A model generated the notes under the pieces. That model had not been told where the DNA came from. It saw nothing but the letters and a program-made list of their open reading frames with translations, and did not search any database. Positions 22,213-29,777 of a stretch of DNA of 29,777 bases are shown piece after piece. Source of the DNA: a virus; IMG/VR virus record IMGVR_UViG_3300031367_000004, positions 1 to 29,777 of that record; one strand, written 5' to 3'. Positions within the stretch are counted from its first letter, which is position 1. Each line of letters begins with the position of its first letter. Both the position numbers and the translations under genes were made by a program.

Positions 22213-22655
22213 ATCCCAACTTCATCTCCATGATTAACATCAGCTCCGTTCTCTACTAAATCTCCATGATTAACATCAGCTCCGTTCTCTACTAAATATT
22301 TCACCATATTAAGATTATTATTATAGACACTCCATAATAATGGTGTTGCCCCATTTTTACCTTCATAATCAACATTAGCTCCTTTATCTACTAAATATTT
22401 CACCATTTCAAAATTCTGATACTTGATAGCCCATCGTAATGGTGTCATCCCATATTTATCTTCATAATTAACAGCAGCTCCTTTCTCTACTAAATATTTC
22501 ACCATTTCAAAATCCTGATACTTGATAGCCCATAGTAATGGTGTTATCCAACCTTTAGTTTCATAATTAACATCAGCTCCTTTTTCTATTAAACTTTTAA
22601 CCCTATTAAGATTATTAGATTGCGCTGCTTCTATAAGTTGTTTATTAATGCTCAT
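22026..22655 (-). CDS. Ankyrin-repeat protein F (209 residues)
   Basis: The cap (KQLIEAAQSNNLNRVKSLIE) is followed by about five repeats. A 36-bp in-frame tandem duplication inserts 12 residues (NGADVNHGDLVE region) between two repeats, and the extra segment disturbs repeat spacing. The last ~65 residues are nearly identical to those of protein E. ATG 22655 has AGGAG upstream and the promoter at 22697-22725 lies ~45 bp before it, so this is the first gene of the block. It is divergent from the small terminase gene. Confidence 0.85.
   Translation of the reverse strand: MSINKQLIEAAQSNNLNRVKSLIEKGADVNYETKGWITPLLWAIKYQDFEMVKYLVEKGAAVNYEDKYGMTPLRWAIKYQNFEMVKYLVDKGANVDYEGKNGATPLLWSVYNNNLNMVKYLVENGADVNHGDLVENGADVNHGDEVGITPLLWAIKRRNLEMVKYLIENGANVNPETKYGTTPLLCSSDNKNDLEMMKYLIEKGANQKQ
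22225..22296. repeat. 36-bp exact tandem duplication within ankyrin gene F
   Basis: Positions 22225-22260 are repeated at 22261-22296. The insertion keeps the frame and adds 12 residues (unit containing VENGADVNHGD). Confidence 0.95.
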
Positions 22656-22696
22656 GGTTTCTCCTGTTTAATAATGTTAAAAAGTAAGTAAATATT

Positions 22697-22725
22697 ATTT
22701 TCACATAAATTCATACATATGTCAA
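22697..22725 (-). promoter_or_regulatory. Promoter of the ankyrin block
   Basis: On the - strand TTGACA (22720-22725) stands 17 bp from GAAAAT (22697-22702), with TG two bases before the -10. It would drive proteins F, E and D. The leader before gene C (20940-20981) copies the one before gene F, but the promoter itself lies outside the copied part. Confidence 0.55.
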
Positions 22726-22782
22726 TATAAATTATATGAGCAGTAAACTATATTTCGGATAGCCTAAATTCTTTACTAATGG

Positions 22783-22788
22783 TATAGT
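22783..22788 (+). promoter_or_regulatory. Late promoter before the small terminase gene
   Basis: ATGG-TATAGT-ATTA has the extended -10 form found also at 27959 (TATGGTATAATACT). No good -35 is visible, as expected for extended -10 promoters. It lies 33 bp before ATG 22821. Confidence 0.5.
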
Positions 22789-22820
22789 ATTAATGTATTC
22801 AAAAAATAAGAGGGTATGAG

Positions 22821-23465
22821 ATGGCATTTACGAAGGAAGAAAGAGATGCGTTTGATAAAGAAGATGTTGAAGAAGTTAAAGCTGAACTACAAAAGGAAGA
22901 AAATCAGTATAAGCGCAGTGAGTCAGGAGAACATATTACGCACCGCCAGATGCAAATTGCTCGTCTAGTGGCAGGAGGAATGGTAGGAGGAAAGGCCACT
23001 TCCTTATATTACACCAATCAAAAAGACCCTTATGATTATTACTATCGTATTATTCATCCTAAGAAAATTTTTAGAGAACAAGTCAAGCGATTTAAGGATG
23101 CTTTTGCGGTGAAACTCACGTTTGGAGCGAAAAAACGCGTGGAAGAGTTAGAAAAGGTTTATAAACGAGCGCTTGAAATAGATAAACTGCATGAAGCTAT
23201 TTTAGCTCTCAAGCAAATTGGAAATCTTATCGGGGATAGGCTTCCTGATAATATTGAGTCTCATGATGAAGATGGAAATAAATTGTCGCTTGTGGAGCAA
23301 TTAGAGGTCTATAGAGAGGCATTAAATTGTGGTATAATTAATGAAGAAATGTTTAAATTGCTAAGAGAAGGACATCTAGATGCCTCATCGACAGAATTAG
23401 TAGAATACTTCACCAAAGAAATAGAAAAATCGAAGCAATTAAAGAAAGGAAATCAAGATGGCTAA
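22821..23465 (+). CDS. Small terminase subunit (by position)
   Basis: A protein of 214 residues directly before the large terminase genes. Residues ~38-60 (HITHRQMQIARLVAGGMVGG) look like a helix-turn-helix that begins most small terminases; the middle is a charged coiled-coil type region (KKRVEELEKVYKRALEID) and the C-terminus is acidic and helical. The expected role is to recognise phage DNA and start packaging. I do not recognise a specific family, so the call rests on gene order and layout. AGAGGG precedes the ATG. It overlaps the next gene by 8 nt and is the first gene of the late operon. Confidence 0.6.
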   Translation: MAFTKEERDAFDKEDVEEVKAELQKEENQYKRSESGEHITHRQMQIARLVAGGMVGGKATSLYYTNQKDPYDYYYRIIHPKKIFREQVKRFKDAFAVKLTFGAKKRVEELEKVYKRALEIDKLHEAILALKQIGNLIGDRLPDNIESHDEDGNKLSLVEQLEVYREALNCGIINEEMFKLLREGHLDASSTELVEYFTKEIEKSKQLKKGNQDG

Positions 23466-23805
23466 ATTAACCTATTCTAAACGAAAGAAAATGCCGAAAA
23501 AGGAATTTGCATTAGTAGAAAAAATGAAAGGAAAACGCGGGGAAAAATTAACACGAAAGAGATTTCCTATCAATGATAAAGCCCATGCGAGGAATGCATT
23601 AGCACGCCTTCCTCAGGCAAAAGGATTAAGTCCGGAAGAATATAAGATGATAGAAGAGAAAGCAAAAAGAAAGCTCTACGGAACAGCTAACCAATATAAA
23701 ATAGATGATATAAAAAAAGCCCGTGCATTAAAACGAGATAGGCGCGATGCGCGAATGGATGATCGGATGGAAATGGCTAGACGACGAATGAAGAAAATGA
23801 TGTAA
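23458..23805 (+). CDS. Small basic protein, DUF6582-like
   Basis: A highly basic protein of 115 residues. The segment FPINDKAHARNALARLPQAK followed by LSPEEYKMIEEKAKRKLYG has the pattern (Y/F)PI.D..HARNAL.R......KA.VK.K..P of small phage proteins grouped as DUF6582, usually found near terminase or head genes. The C-terminal 35 residues add a string of Arg/Asp/Met (RRDARMDDRMEMARRRMKKM). Its charge fits binding to DNA or to the terminase complex, but no role is established. AAAGGA lies before the ATG within the end of the small terminase gene. Confidence 0.65.
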   Translation: MAKLTYSKRKKMPKKEFALVEKMKGKRGEKLTRKRFPINDKAHARNALARLPQAKGLSPEEYKMIEEKAKRKLYGTANQYKIDDIKKARALKRDRRDARMDDRMEMARRRMKKMM

Positions 23806-23843
23806 GGTGACGTGTAGAACCCATTGAATTATCATCCAATGAG

Positions 23844-25586
23844 ATGAAAAAAATAGCACAACTTCAAAAATTAAAGGAAGAATATGAGGAATTAAATAAT
23901 ATTTCATCCTTTAATGTCAAAGAATTTGTTAACAATTCCATTGATAAGCTACAAGATTTCTCGAGTGTGCAAGATTGCCTTAAGCACACCCATACATTAC
24001 AAGATCTCCGATTTTTATGTCGCTATCACTTATTTTTTCTAATTTCAATCATTTTTAATCGAAAGCATTTATTAACTGAATGGACATTATCTAGATGTAT
24101 TGAATGTCAGCGTAATCCAAATGGCTATCTTCAACTGTGGGCTAGAGAACACCATAAATCATCGATTTGGACAATTGGAAAGACCATACAAGATATAATG
24201 GTTTCACATGGAACATCTGAAGAATTAAAAGATTTAACCCCCTCTTTAATTAATCAAATTTATACCTATTTAAATTATGAAGAAGAAGATATATCTCTGG
24301 ATAAAAAATTTAACAAAATAAAGGAACATGATTTTAATGAAGAAGTGGTGGTGGGTATTTTTTCCGCAACGAAAACATTGGCAGAAGCCTTTGTCGCTGA
24401 GATTAAGAGAGAATTCGAAACGAATGATCTATTAATTAGGTTATTTCCAGATGTTCTTTATAAAAATCCAAATAAATTTTCCGATCGATGGTCGGTTCAA
24501 AATGGTATCTGTGTCAAACGAAAGACCGTTCGAAAGGAGTCAACCGTTGAAGGATGGGGGTTAGTGGTGGGCCAACCCACCTCAAAGCATTTTACAATTT
24601 GTATGTTCGACGATATTGTGACCCATGACTTGGTTAAAACCATTTATATGAATCAGATGGTGATTCATTCATGGGAAAATGCTTTTAGTTTAGGAAGTTC
24701 TAAGGGCGCTTATCGTTCGGTAGGAACGCGAAAACATTTCAATGATCCTTACTCAAACATGATTGAAAGAGGCGCATTTAAGCCTATTATTTATGGGCCA
24801 TTTGATGAAAATGGTGAGCCTGTCTTGATGACACTATACGACCTTGAAACTCGTCGAAAAAATTCTGGTGAATATACCTATTCTGCTGAATACCTTCAGA
24901 GTCCGTTAAAAGATTCAGCACTTGGATTTAATGTAGATAATATTTTAACGCATCATATTACCAATCATTCAAATCTATGCCTTTATATGATTTGTGATCC
25001 CGCATCGTCAGTTAAAAAAAGAAGTGACTATAGCGCATTTATCGTCTTTGCAATCGATAAAGATCAAAATATATTATTAATCGATGGTATCCGAGATAGA
25101 CTTAACCTGACAGATCGCTGGAATGCACTTTATAAACTTTACAATAAGTACAAAAATATTAAAACAATATTTTATGAATCAGTGGGTATGAATAGTGATA
25201 TGGAATATTTTAACGAGAAAATGAATGAATGTTCTCATTTTTTTATGAATAAGCTTGAAAAATTGACTACCAAAGATAAAAAACAAGATCGAATTAGTCG
25301 AATAGAACCTTATATTGAACAAAAAAAGATTCTATTCCCAATCTCTTTGATTAAACAAACGAAAGATAGAAAAACTTATGATCTCGTTAAATCTTTTAAA
25401 GAGGAAGAAATAGCTAAGTATCCATTTCCAGCCCATGATGATATGTTAGATTGTTTAGCTTATTGTGTTATTCTTTTACAAAATGGAAAGATTTGTTCTA
25501 TAATAGATGAAGAAGGATCGTCTAGTATGATGGATGATCTCCTAGTATCTGCAGCTGAACAAAGAAGACTTCTATATGGATTATAA
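23844..25586 (+). CDS. Large terminase subunit
   Basis: The packaging motor, 580 residues. The ATPase part has a Walker A-like AREHHKSS (residues 100-107, in the deviant form usual for terminases), a Walker B CMFDDIV (D256, D257) and the coupling-type phrase YSAEYLQSPLKDSALGF near 345-361. The RNase H-like nuclease part shows the acidic residues D385 (ICDPASS), E445 (FYESVGMN) and D532/D533 (PAHDDMLDCLAY), all in the expected order. It translocates DNA into the head and cuts the concatemer. The start ATG 23844 has only a weak ribosome site (AATGAG). The end overlaps the portal gene by 11 nt. Confidence 0.92.
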   Translation: MKKIAQLQKLKEEYEELNNISSFNVKEFVNNSIDKLQDFSSVQDCLKHTHTLQDLRFLCRYHLFFLISIIFNRKHLLTEWTLSRCIECQRNPNGYLQLWAREHHKSSIWTIGKTIQDIMVSHGTSEELKDLTPSLINQIYTYLNYEEEDISLDKKFNKIKEHDFNEEVVVGIFSATKTLAEAFVAEIKREFETNDLLIRLFPDVLYKNPNKFSDRWSVQNGICVKRKTVRKESTVEGWGLVVGQPTSKHFTICMFDDIVTHDLVKTIYMNQMVIHSWENAFSLGSSKGAYRSVGTRKHFNDPYSNMIERGAFKPIIYGPFDENGEPVLMTLYDLETRRKNSGEYTYSAEYLQSPLKDSALGFNVDNILTHHITNHSNLCLYMICDPASSVKKRSDYSAFIVFAIDKDQNILLIDGIRDRLNLTDRWNALYKLYNKYKNIKTIFYESVGMNSDMEYFNEKMNECSHFFMNKLEKLTTKDKKQDRISRIEPYIEQKKILFPISLIKQTKDRKTYDLVKSFKEEEIAKYPFPAHDDMLDCLAYCVILLQNGKICSIIDEEGSSSMMDDLLVSAAEQRRLLYGL

Positions 25587-27636
25587 AAATCAGGACGATT
25601 TTGATCGACTCAATAAAAAAATTCAGAATTACATTAATATTTATAGTACGGCTATTGAGAAGGGAAGCAAGCAAAGAGCTTTTACCTATGGAAATCAATG
25701 GACAACAGAATCGAAGCAACTTGCCACTAAAAACAATGTCGTTCCGTTAACGCAGAATGATATAAGCAAACATATTAAATCTATTATTGGGGAATTTTCA
25801 AATAATTTTCCAACACCGACAAGCACTTCATTATCGCCTAATGTAGATGCAGATGAAGTATCATTTTACAATGAAATTATTAATTCTAAAGTAAATGATA
25901 ATGAATATACTTATGCTGTCAATGAAGCTTTTGAAGAATCCATGCGTACGGGATGTGCTTCTGGAATCTATATTTATACAGATTATAAAAATGAGTATTC
26001 ATTTATTCAAGATATTTTTCCACGTCATATTTCGTATACATCCTTAATATTTGATCCGTATGCCAAGATGCCTACAAAAGAGGATGCTAATTTTTGTGGT
26101 TATGTCACGAGACTAGAAGAAGAAGAATTTGAATCTATCTTTGGAAAAATAAAATTTAAGGATACCTCTTCCTTTTCATTTGGAGAGTTATATAGATCTT
26201 ATAATGAAATTGATGATAATGATTGTAAAGGAATTACAGTTGCTCATATATTTGAGAAAATATTTTATAAAGCGAAAATCTATCAAACGAATGAAGAGCG
26301 TATTATCTATGATAAAAATGAACTATTAGAAAATGAATATATTATTAAAGAACGCGAATGTAAGCGAAGTAAAATAATTTCTTATTTCATGGATGGTAAA
26401 TCAGTCTTAAAAAAATATGAATATCCATTTGAACGAATGCCAATTGTATGTATCAATGGTTATCAATCCATTATTAATGGTGTGATTAATCCTTACTCAT
26501 TTGGATATGATGTAATGGATTTGCAGCGTGTTAAAAATTGGGCTTTATCCCAGATTGGATCCACTATTTTAAATTTACGTAAAGAAACATTTTTAGTAGA
26601 TAAAGATAGTGTTTCTCAGAAGGAATTGAATATTTATAAAAATCCATTACTTCAACAAGGTTACTTACCTTATTCAGGAAGTAAAGGACAACCTCCAAAA
26701 CAACTCTCTCCTACTGAATTATCTCAATCTTTGATGGGAATGATCATGAGTACGACGGCTTATATTGATAATACATTAGGAAGATTCGAGGATGTACAAG
26801 GCAAATCTAATGGAAATATCTCTGGTATTGCTAGAGAATTATCCATTACGCAGAATAATATCTGTCAGTATTTTTATGTGAGAAATGCAGTTCAAGCAGT
26901 TAAAGCTATTTGTAAAAATATTTCAGAAATATTACCTAAGATTTATGTCGAAGAAAGAATAATTCATACTAATATTGGAAAAGTATTCTTAAATAAAATG
27001 ACTGAAGATACTAATATTAAAACATTAGATATTACTAAAATTGATCACAAACAGATCTCAGTAGATATTAAGGTTGGAAGTTCTTTTGAAATCCAAAAAG
27101 AAAAATATTTGAATAATATGATTACTTTGATATCGAATATGCCTCCTGAAATGCAAGTTATATTACTTCCAGAATTGCTAAATCTATATGAAGTACCTAA
27201 TTCTGCTAAAATTAATGAAAAGATCAGTCGATATCTAAAAGCAACTCAACCCATGCTCGATAAAATCATGAATAATGAATCTGATGAAGAAGTTCAGAAA
27301 GCCATGATGCAGAATGAAATGCAAGCAGCTCAAGCTCAACAAATGGATATGCAACAAAAACAATTAGATTTAATCCAAAAACAAAAATTAATTGAAGCAC
27401 TTGATGAAGAAAAGAACCTTAATAAAATAAGACAAGCCTTAGATACGCGTAAACAACGATTCAATGAGCTAAAAGGTATGGGAGATTTTGCATTAGATTC
27501 TGAAAAAGTAGAACAAGGAAATATTAAGCTTCAACAAAGTGCTGATAAAGTTGCTCTGGATAGACTCAATAATATTTCAAAAGTCAATGCTGAACGTACT
27601 CGCTCTATTGTAGATCTTATTACTACATTAAAATAA
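25576..27636 (+). CDS. Portal protein, P22 gp1-like
   Basis: A 686-residue ring protein through which DNA enters the head; P22 gp1 has 725. It begins with DFDRLNKKIQNYINIYSTAI and has the typical early phrase RAFTYGNQWTTESKQLATKN with VVPLTQNDISKHIKSIIGEF, seen in P22-type portals (residues ~35-80). The middle has wing and stem regions, and residues ~580-640 form a long Q/M/A-rich helix (AMMQNEMQAAQAQQMDMQQK), the barrel helix known in P22. The ATG lies inside the end of the large terminase gene, and a 60-residue gene follows before the internal terminator. Confidence is high from sequence and place. Confidence 0.88.
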   Translation: MDYKNQDDFDRLNKKIQNYINIYSTAIEKGSKQRAFTYGNQWTTESKQLATKNNVVPLTQNDISKHIKSIIGEFSNNFPTPTSTSLSPNVDADEVSFYNEIINSKVNDNEYTYAVNEAFEESMRTGCASGIYIYTDYKNEYSFIQDIFPRHISYTSLIFDPYAKMPTKEDANFCGYVTRLEEEEFESIFGKIKFKDTSSFSFGELYRSYNEIDDNDCKGITVAHIFEKIFYKAKIYQTNEERIIYDKNELLENEYIIKERECKRSKIISYFMDGKSVLKKYEYPFERMPIVCINGYQSIINGVINPYSFGYDVMDLQRVKNWALSQIGSTILNLRKETFLVDKDSVSQKELNIYKNPLLQQGYLPYSGSKGQPPKQLSPTELSQSLMGMIMSTTAYIDNTLGRFEDVQGKSNGNISGIARELSITQNNICQYFYVRNAVQAVKAICKNISEILPKIYVEERIIHTNIGKVFLNKMTEDTNIKTLDITKIDHKQISVDIKVGSSFEIQKEKYLNNMITLISNMPPEMQVILLPELLNLYEVPNSAKINEKISRYLKATQPMLDKIMNNESDEEVQKAMMQNEMQAAQAQQMDMQQKQLDLIQKQKLIEALDEEKNLNKIRQALDTRKQRFNELKGMGDFALDSEKVEQGNIKLQQSADKVALDRLNNISKVNAERTRSIVDLITTLK

Positions 27637-27692
27637 TTATATTGTATACTATCTTCTTTTAATCTTTCTTAAATTTTCCAAAAGGTAAAAAT

Positions 27693-27875
27693 ATGAAGCG
27701 TTCTATTACTGTCATGAATTCTTTAAATAAAATAGATAATAATATAAATTTATTTTCATTTTTCTATAAAGCCGATAATAAACCTATTCTATACAATAAA
27801 AAAGACAATAATAGCAGTGATAAGTTTAATATATCGAAAAAATATGATATTATGACAAAGAATATACCAAAATAA
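27693..27875 (+). CDS. Small protein of 60 residues, unknown
   Basis: A polar, basic protein (MKRSITVMNSLNKIDNNINL, then FSFFYKADNKPILYNKKDNN) with AAAAGG before the ATG. I recognise no family and see no membrane helix or HTH. It lies between portal and the perfect terminator at 27896, at the end of the first late segment. The weak codon evidence leaves open that it is not a real gene. Confidence 0.4.
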   Translation: MKRSITVMNSLNKIDNNINLFSFFYKADNKPILYNKKDNNSSDKFNISKKYDIMTKNIPK

Positions 27876-27895
27876 AGCCACATTATTATATTTTT

Positions 27896-27922
27896 AGAGC
27901 CGCTTTTGCGGCTCTTTTTTTA
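27896..27922 (+). terminator. Strong intrinsic terminator between portal and scaffold
   Basis: A perfect 8-bp stem AGAGCCGC (27896-27903) with GCGGCTCT (27908-27915), loop TTTT, and a run of seven T. The GC-rich stem is unusual in this AT-rich sequence. It separates packaging genes from scaffold and coat. Confidence 0.9.
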
Positions 27923-27949
27923 TCTCATGAATTTATATTTTGTAAAGTT

Positions 27950-27964
27950 AATTTATGGTATAAT
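27950..27964 (+). promoter_or_regulatory. Late promoter of scaffold and coat (extended -10)
   Basis: TGG-TATAAT (-10 at 27959-27964) forms a consensus extended -10. GTAAAGTTAAT lies on both sides (27942-27952 and 27972-27982), a direct repeat with 30-bp spacing that could bind an activator. The transcript would carry scaffold and coat. Confidence 0.6.
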
Positions 27965-28035
27965 ACTATTCGTAAAGTTAATGGCAGGTGGGCAGAGTAC
28001 AACTTATAAAACACCGTAAGCATAAAAGGATTTTT

Positions 28036-28899
28036 ATGGATAAGAAAGCTTATAAGAATAAGATTAGAGATATTGATGCGCGTCCTATACCTCAAGAAGT
28101 AGAAGAGGAAAGCATAACAGATCAACCTAATGGAATAGAGATGGAAGAAGAAAGCTTTGAAGATCCGTCTGAACCATATGAATCATCTGAACCAGAGATG
28201 CCCAATGAAGAAGGTGATGAAGAAGCTGACATAAATGAAGAAGAATCTTCTGAATCAGTTCCTAAAGAATCTTACCAAAAATCCCCTCGTAAAAAGAGTA
28301 GACCTAGAAATAAACGGCTAGTAGATAAAATACGTCGATTAGAAGAAGAACGTGAAGACATGATGGCGAGATTATCGGCAATGGAATCGATGATTAGTGG
28401 TAATCAAGAGCCTTATCCATCTCAACAAAATTATGATGAAAATGCTCAAAGCAATCAACAAGCGCCAATGCAAAATAATTATGCAGCGCATTTGCAACAA
28501 GAGCAAATGAATCGATTTAAGAGAGATTATGATGACTTGATTGCTGAAAATGATGAAGCCGCTGATATATTTGGGAAAAATCCATATCGCTTGCAACAAG
28601 AAACATTACATCTTTTACCTAGTCAACGCATATCTCCTGAAAAGCTATATAAATTCGCTAAATATTTTCCGAAGTCAGTTAACCGATTGAATTCCTTAAG
28701 TTGGGATAGACAGATTGGTGAATTATTAAGACTGGATGGAAAACTAGATGCCATTAATGAAAGAGAAAGGAAGTTGTCAAATTCTCAACGTGCTCCCTCT
28801 CCAACAGGCTATTTAAAAGGCAGTGAAACATCTATCACGGTTAAAAAGAGCCCATCGGAAAGAGCAGAAGAGATGAGACGAAAATTATATAACCGATAA
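28036..28899 (+). CDS. Scaffolding protein (P22 gp8-like role)
   Basis: A protein of 287 residues that helps coat assemble and then leaves the head. Composition is typical: a very acidic N-terminal third (EEVEEESITDQPNGIEMEE and similar), then basic coiled coil (KRLVDKIRRLEEEREDMMAR), a Q-rich middle (SQQNYDENAQSNQQAPMQNN) and a basic C-terminal end (KKSPSERAEEMRRKLYNR), where the P22 scaffold binds coat. I start at ATG 28036 (AAGGA 6 nt upstream), not at the longer frame from 27988, which overlaps the promoter zone and has no ribosome site. It is directly followed by coat. Confidence 0.75.
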   Translation: MDKKAYKNKIRDIDARPIPQEVEEESITDQPNGIEMEEESFEDPSEPYESSEPEMPNEEGDEEADINEEESSESVPKESYQKSPRKKSRPRNKRLVDKIRRLEEEREDMMARLSAMESMISGNQEPYPSQQNYDENAQSNQQAPMQNNYAAHLQQEQMNRFKRDYDDLIAENDEAADIFGKNPYRLQQETLHLLPSQRISPEKLYKFAKYFPKSVNRLNSLSWDRQIGELLRLDGKLDAINERERKLSNSQRAPSPTGYLKGSETSITVKKSPSERAEEMRRKLYNR

Positions 28900-28920
28900 A
28901 TTTCATTAGAGGATTTAGGA

Positions 28921-29777
28921 ATGGCCAACACAATGGTAACCACAACACGAGTGGTGGACGACTTATTACCTGCATTTGTTGTAGGAACTGCATTATTAGA
29001 ATTATCTAATAAAATGCTAGCTGCAGAGTTTTCAAAAGGCACAGATTACGGTATTGGTGGAACAATTCAAATGCGTAAATATCCACGATACTTTTCAGAG
29101 ACAATTGATATTAGTGATCCAAATTCATCGCTTTCATTATCTTCACAAGATATCCAGCAAGAAACTGAAACGCTTACTATTGAAAATTTTACTTATGGTA
29201 AAACAATAAGTTTAACTGCTGTTGAATCAGCGCTACAAATGCGAACGCAATCGGCATTTAATGATTATGTCATTAATCCAATGCTAAATAGTATTAAAGA
29301 AGCTGTTGTCTCTTATATATATGAGAAAATGCTTTATTCAGTTGATTATATTGTAGGAAGCGATAGTTCATTAGTTAATAATTATCAAACGATTGCTGAT
29401 GCGCGTGCTTTGATGCGTGAATTACAGATGCCTCGTCCTTATGGATTAGTCATGTCACCAATAGACATGGGGGCTTTCTCGACGGCTTATGTTCAAAATA
29501 ACTTTAATCGCCAAAGCATTGATGATATTTGGAACAATGGATATGTTGGAATGATTGATGGGTTTCAAACATTTGAAGATGAACATATTAGATTGCACAC
29601 GGCTGGAACGGCAAGCGATAATAATTCTGTCACGATTGAAACTGCAATGTCAGATGGAGATCAAACCATCGATTTAACTGGTTTAGTTATTGGAGAGACT
29701 ATTAAAGTTGGTGATATACTGAAAGTTAAACTAGTTGGGGATGGAAATGATGTTTATTTAGTTAATCCAATTAGTGG
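28921..29777 (+). CDS. Major capsid (coat) protein, P22 gp5-like, N-terminal part; continues at 1-608
   Basis: This is the building block of the icosahedral head, expected to have the HK97 fold. The frame is open to the window end and continues in phase at position 3, because 29645-29777 repeats 1-133; the joined gene gives about 443 residues, close to the 430 of P22 gp5. A ribosome site (AGAGGA) precedes ATG 28921. The start VTTTRVVDDLLPAF, the acidic beta-rich stretch around residues 60-90 and the segment ARALMRELQMPRP resemble P22-type coats, where an inserted domain follows at about residue 220. It lies directly after the scaffold gene and before the gp4-like adaptor, as in P22. The call rests on recognised family pattern and gene order; no alignment was run. 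Confidence 0.85.
   Translation, partial: MANTMVTTTRVVDDLLPAFVVGTALLELSNKMLAAEFSKGTDYGIGGTIQMRKYPRYFSETIDISDPNSSLSLSSQDIQQETETLTIENFTYGKTISLTAVESALQMRTQSAFNDYVINPMLNSIKEAVVSYIYEKMLYSVDYIVGSDSSLVNNYQTIADARALMRELQMPRPYGLVMSPIDMGAFSTAYVQNNFNRQSIDDIWNNGYVGMIDGFQTFEDEHIRLHTAGTASDNNSVTIETAMSDGDQTIDLTGLVIGETIKVGDILKVKLVGDGNDVYLVNPIS

Noticed and set aside
20388-22655. The ankyrin region read as a CRISPR array because of its regular spacing
   Set aside because: The period (~99 bp) equals one 33-residue ankyrin unit, the frame is open throughout, and repeats vary as coding DNA does.
19784-22724. ATACATATGTCA present at both 19784 and 22713, in two promoter zones
   Set aside because: A 12-bp match of A/T-rich DNA is expected many times by chance in a sequence of this composition; a shared operator is not supported.
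21002-23456. 18-bp identity between 21003-21020 and the region just before the gene at 23458
   Set aside because: It is purine-rich, low-complexity sequence around ribosome-site-like DNA; one such match is not surprising in an AT-rich 30-kb sequence.
1-29777. Integrase, attachment sites, tRNA genes, insertion sequences, ParA/ParB
   Set aside because: I looked for their usual motifs in the proteins and intergenic DNA and found nothing I could support; a dedicated tRNA scan was not possible.

Overview
The window is a complete, AT-rich, tailed-phage genome opened inside its major capsid gene. Positions 1-133 and 29645-29777 are the same sequence with one mismatch, and the capsid reading frame runs through the junction. 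The molecule is therefore a closed circle, or a circularly permuted phage assembled as one, of about 29,644 bp.

The virion module has the gene order of P22-type podoviruses: small terminase (22821), a small basic protein, large terminase, portal, scaffold, coat (28921 through the junction to 608), a gp4-like head-tail adaptor, a gp10-like tail stabilisation protein about twice the usual length, a GNAT-fold protein, two ejection-type proteins, a modular tail fibre, a second adhesin-like protein and a two-helix membrane protein that may be the holin. All are on the + strand, mostly with overlapping or touching stop and start codons. A perfect intrinsic terminator and a new extended -10 promoter separate portal from scaffold and coat.

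The early module (18420 down to 11974, - strand) holds an XRE repressor preceded by a 53-residue protein, two ankyrin proteins, membrane proteins, SSB, CsrA, an ERF-family annealase, a YqaJ-type exonuclease, an orphan antitoxin-like HTH protein and a PD-(D/E)XK-like nuclease. A leftward promoter at 17921-17949 is followed at once by a long nested RNA hairpin. Three consensus DnaA boxes lie within 35 bp between csrA and the annealase gene.

Divergent from the repressor, a plasmid-type RepA-like initiator gene (18512-19471) is followed by 880 bp of AT-rich non-coding DNA. That stretch holds direct repeats, two look-alike stem-loop RNAs and inverted repeats. I see no polymerase, primase, helicase, integrase, transposase or partition gene. 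A plasmid-like maintained state (phage-plasmid) is therefore the simplest reading, but it is an inference.

A cargo block (22655-20356, - strand) carries four ankyrin-repeat genes made from recently duplicated and shuffled DNA, one with a frameshifted end. CsrA, six ankyrin genes and the low GC suggest a host among ankyrin-using, Csr-containing Gammaproteobacteria such as Legionellales-like intracellular bacteria; this host call is inference. The oddest single observation is a 32-bp exact, in-frame repeat shared by the SSB linker and the tail-fibre stalk.
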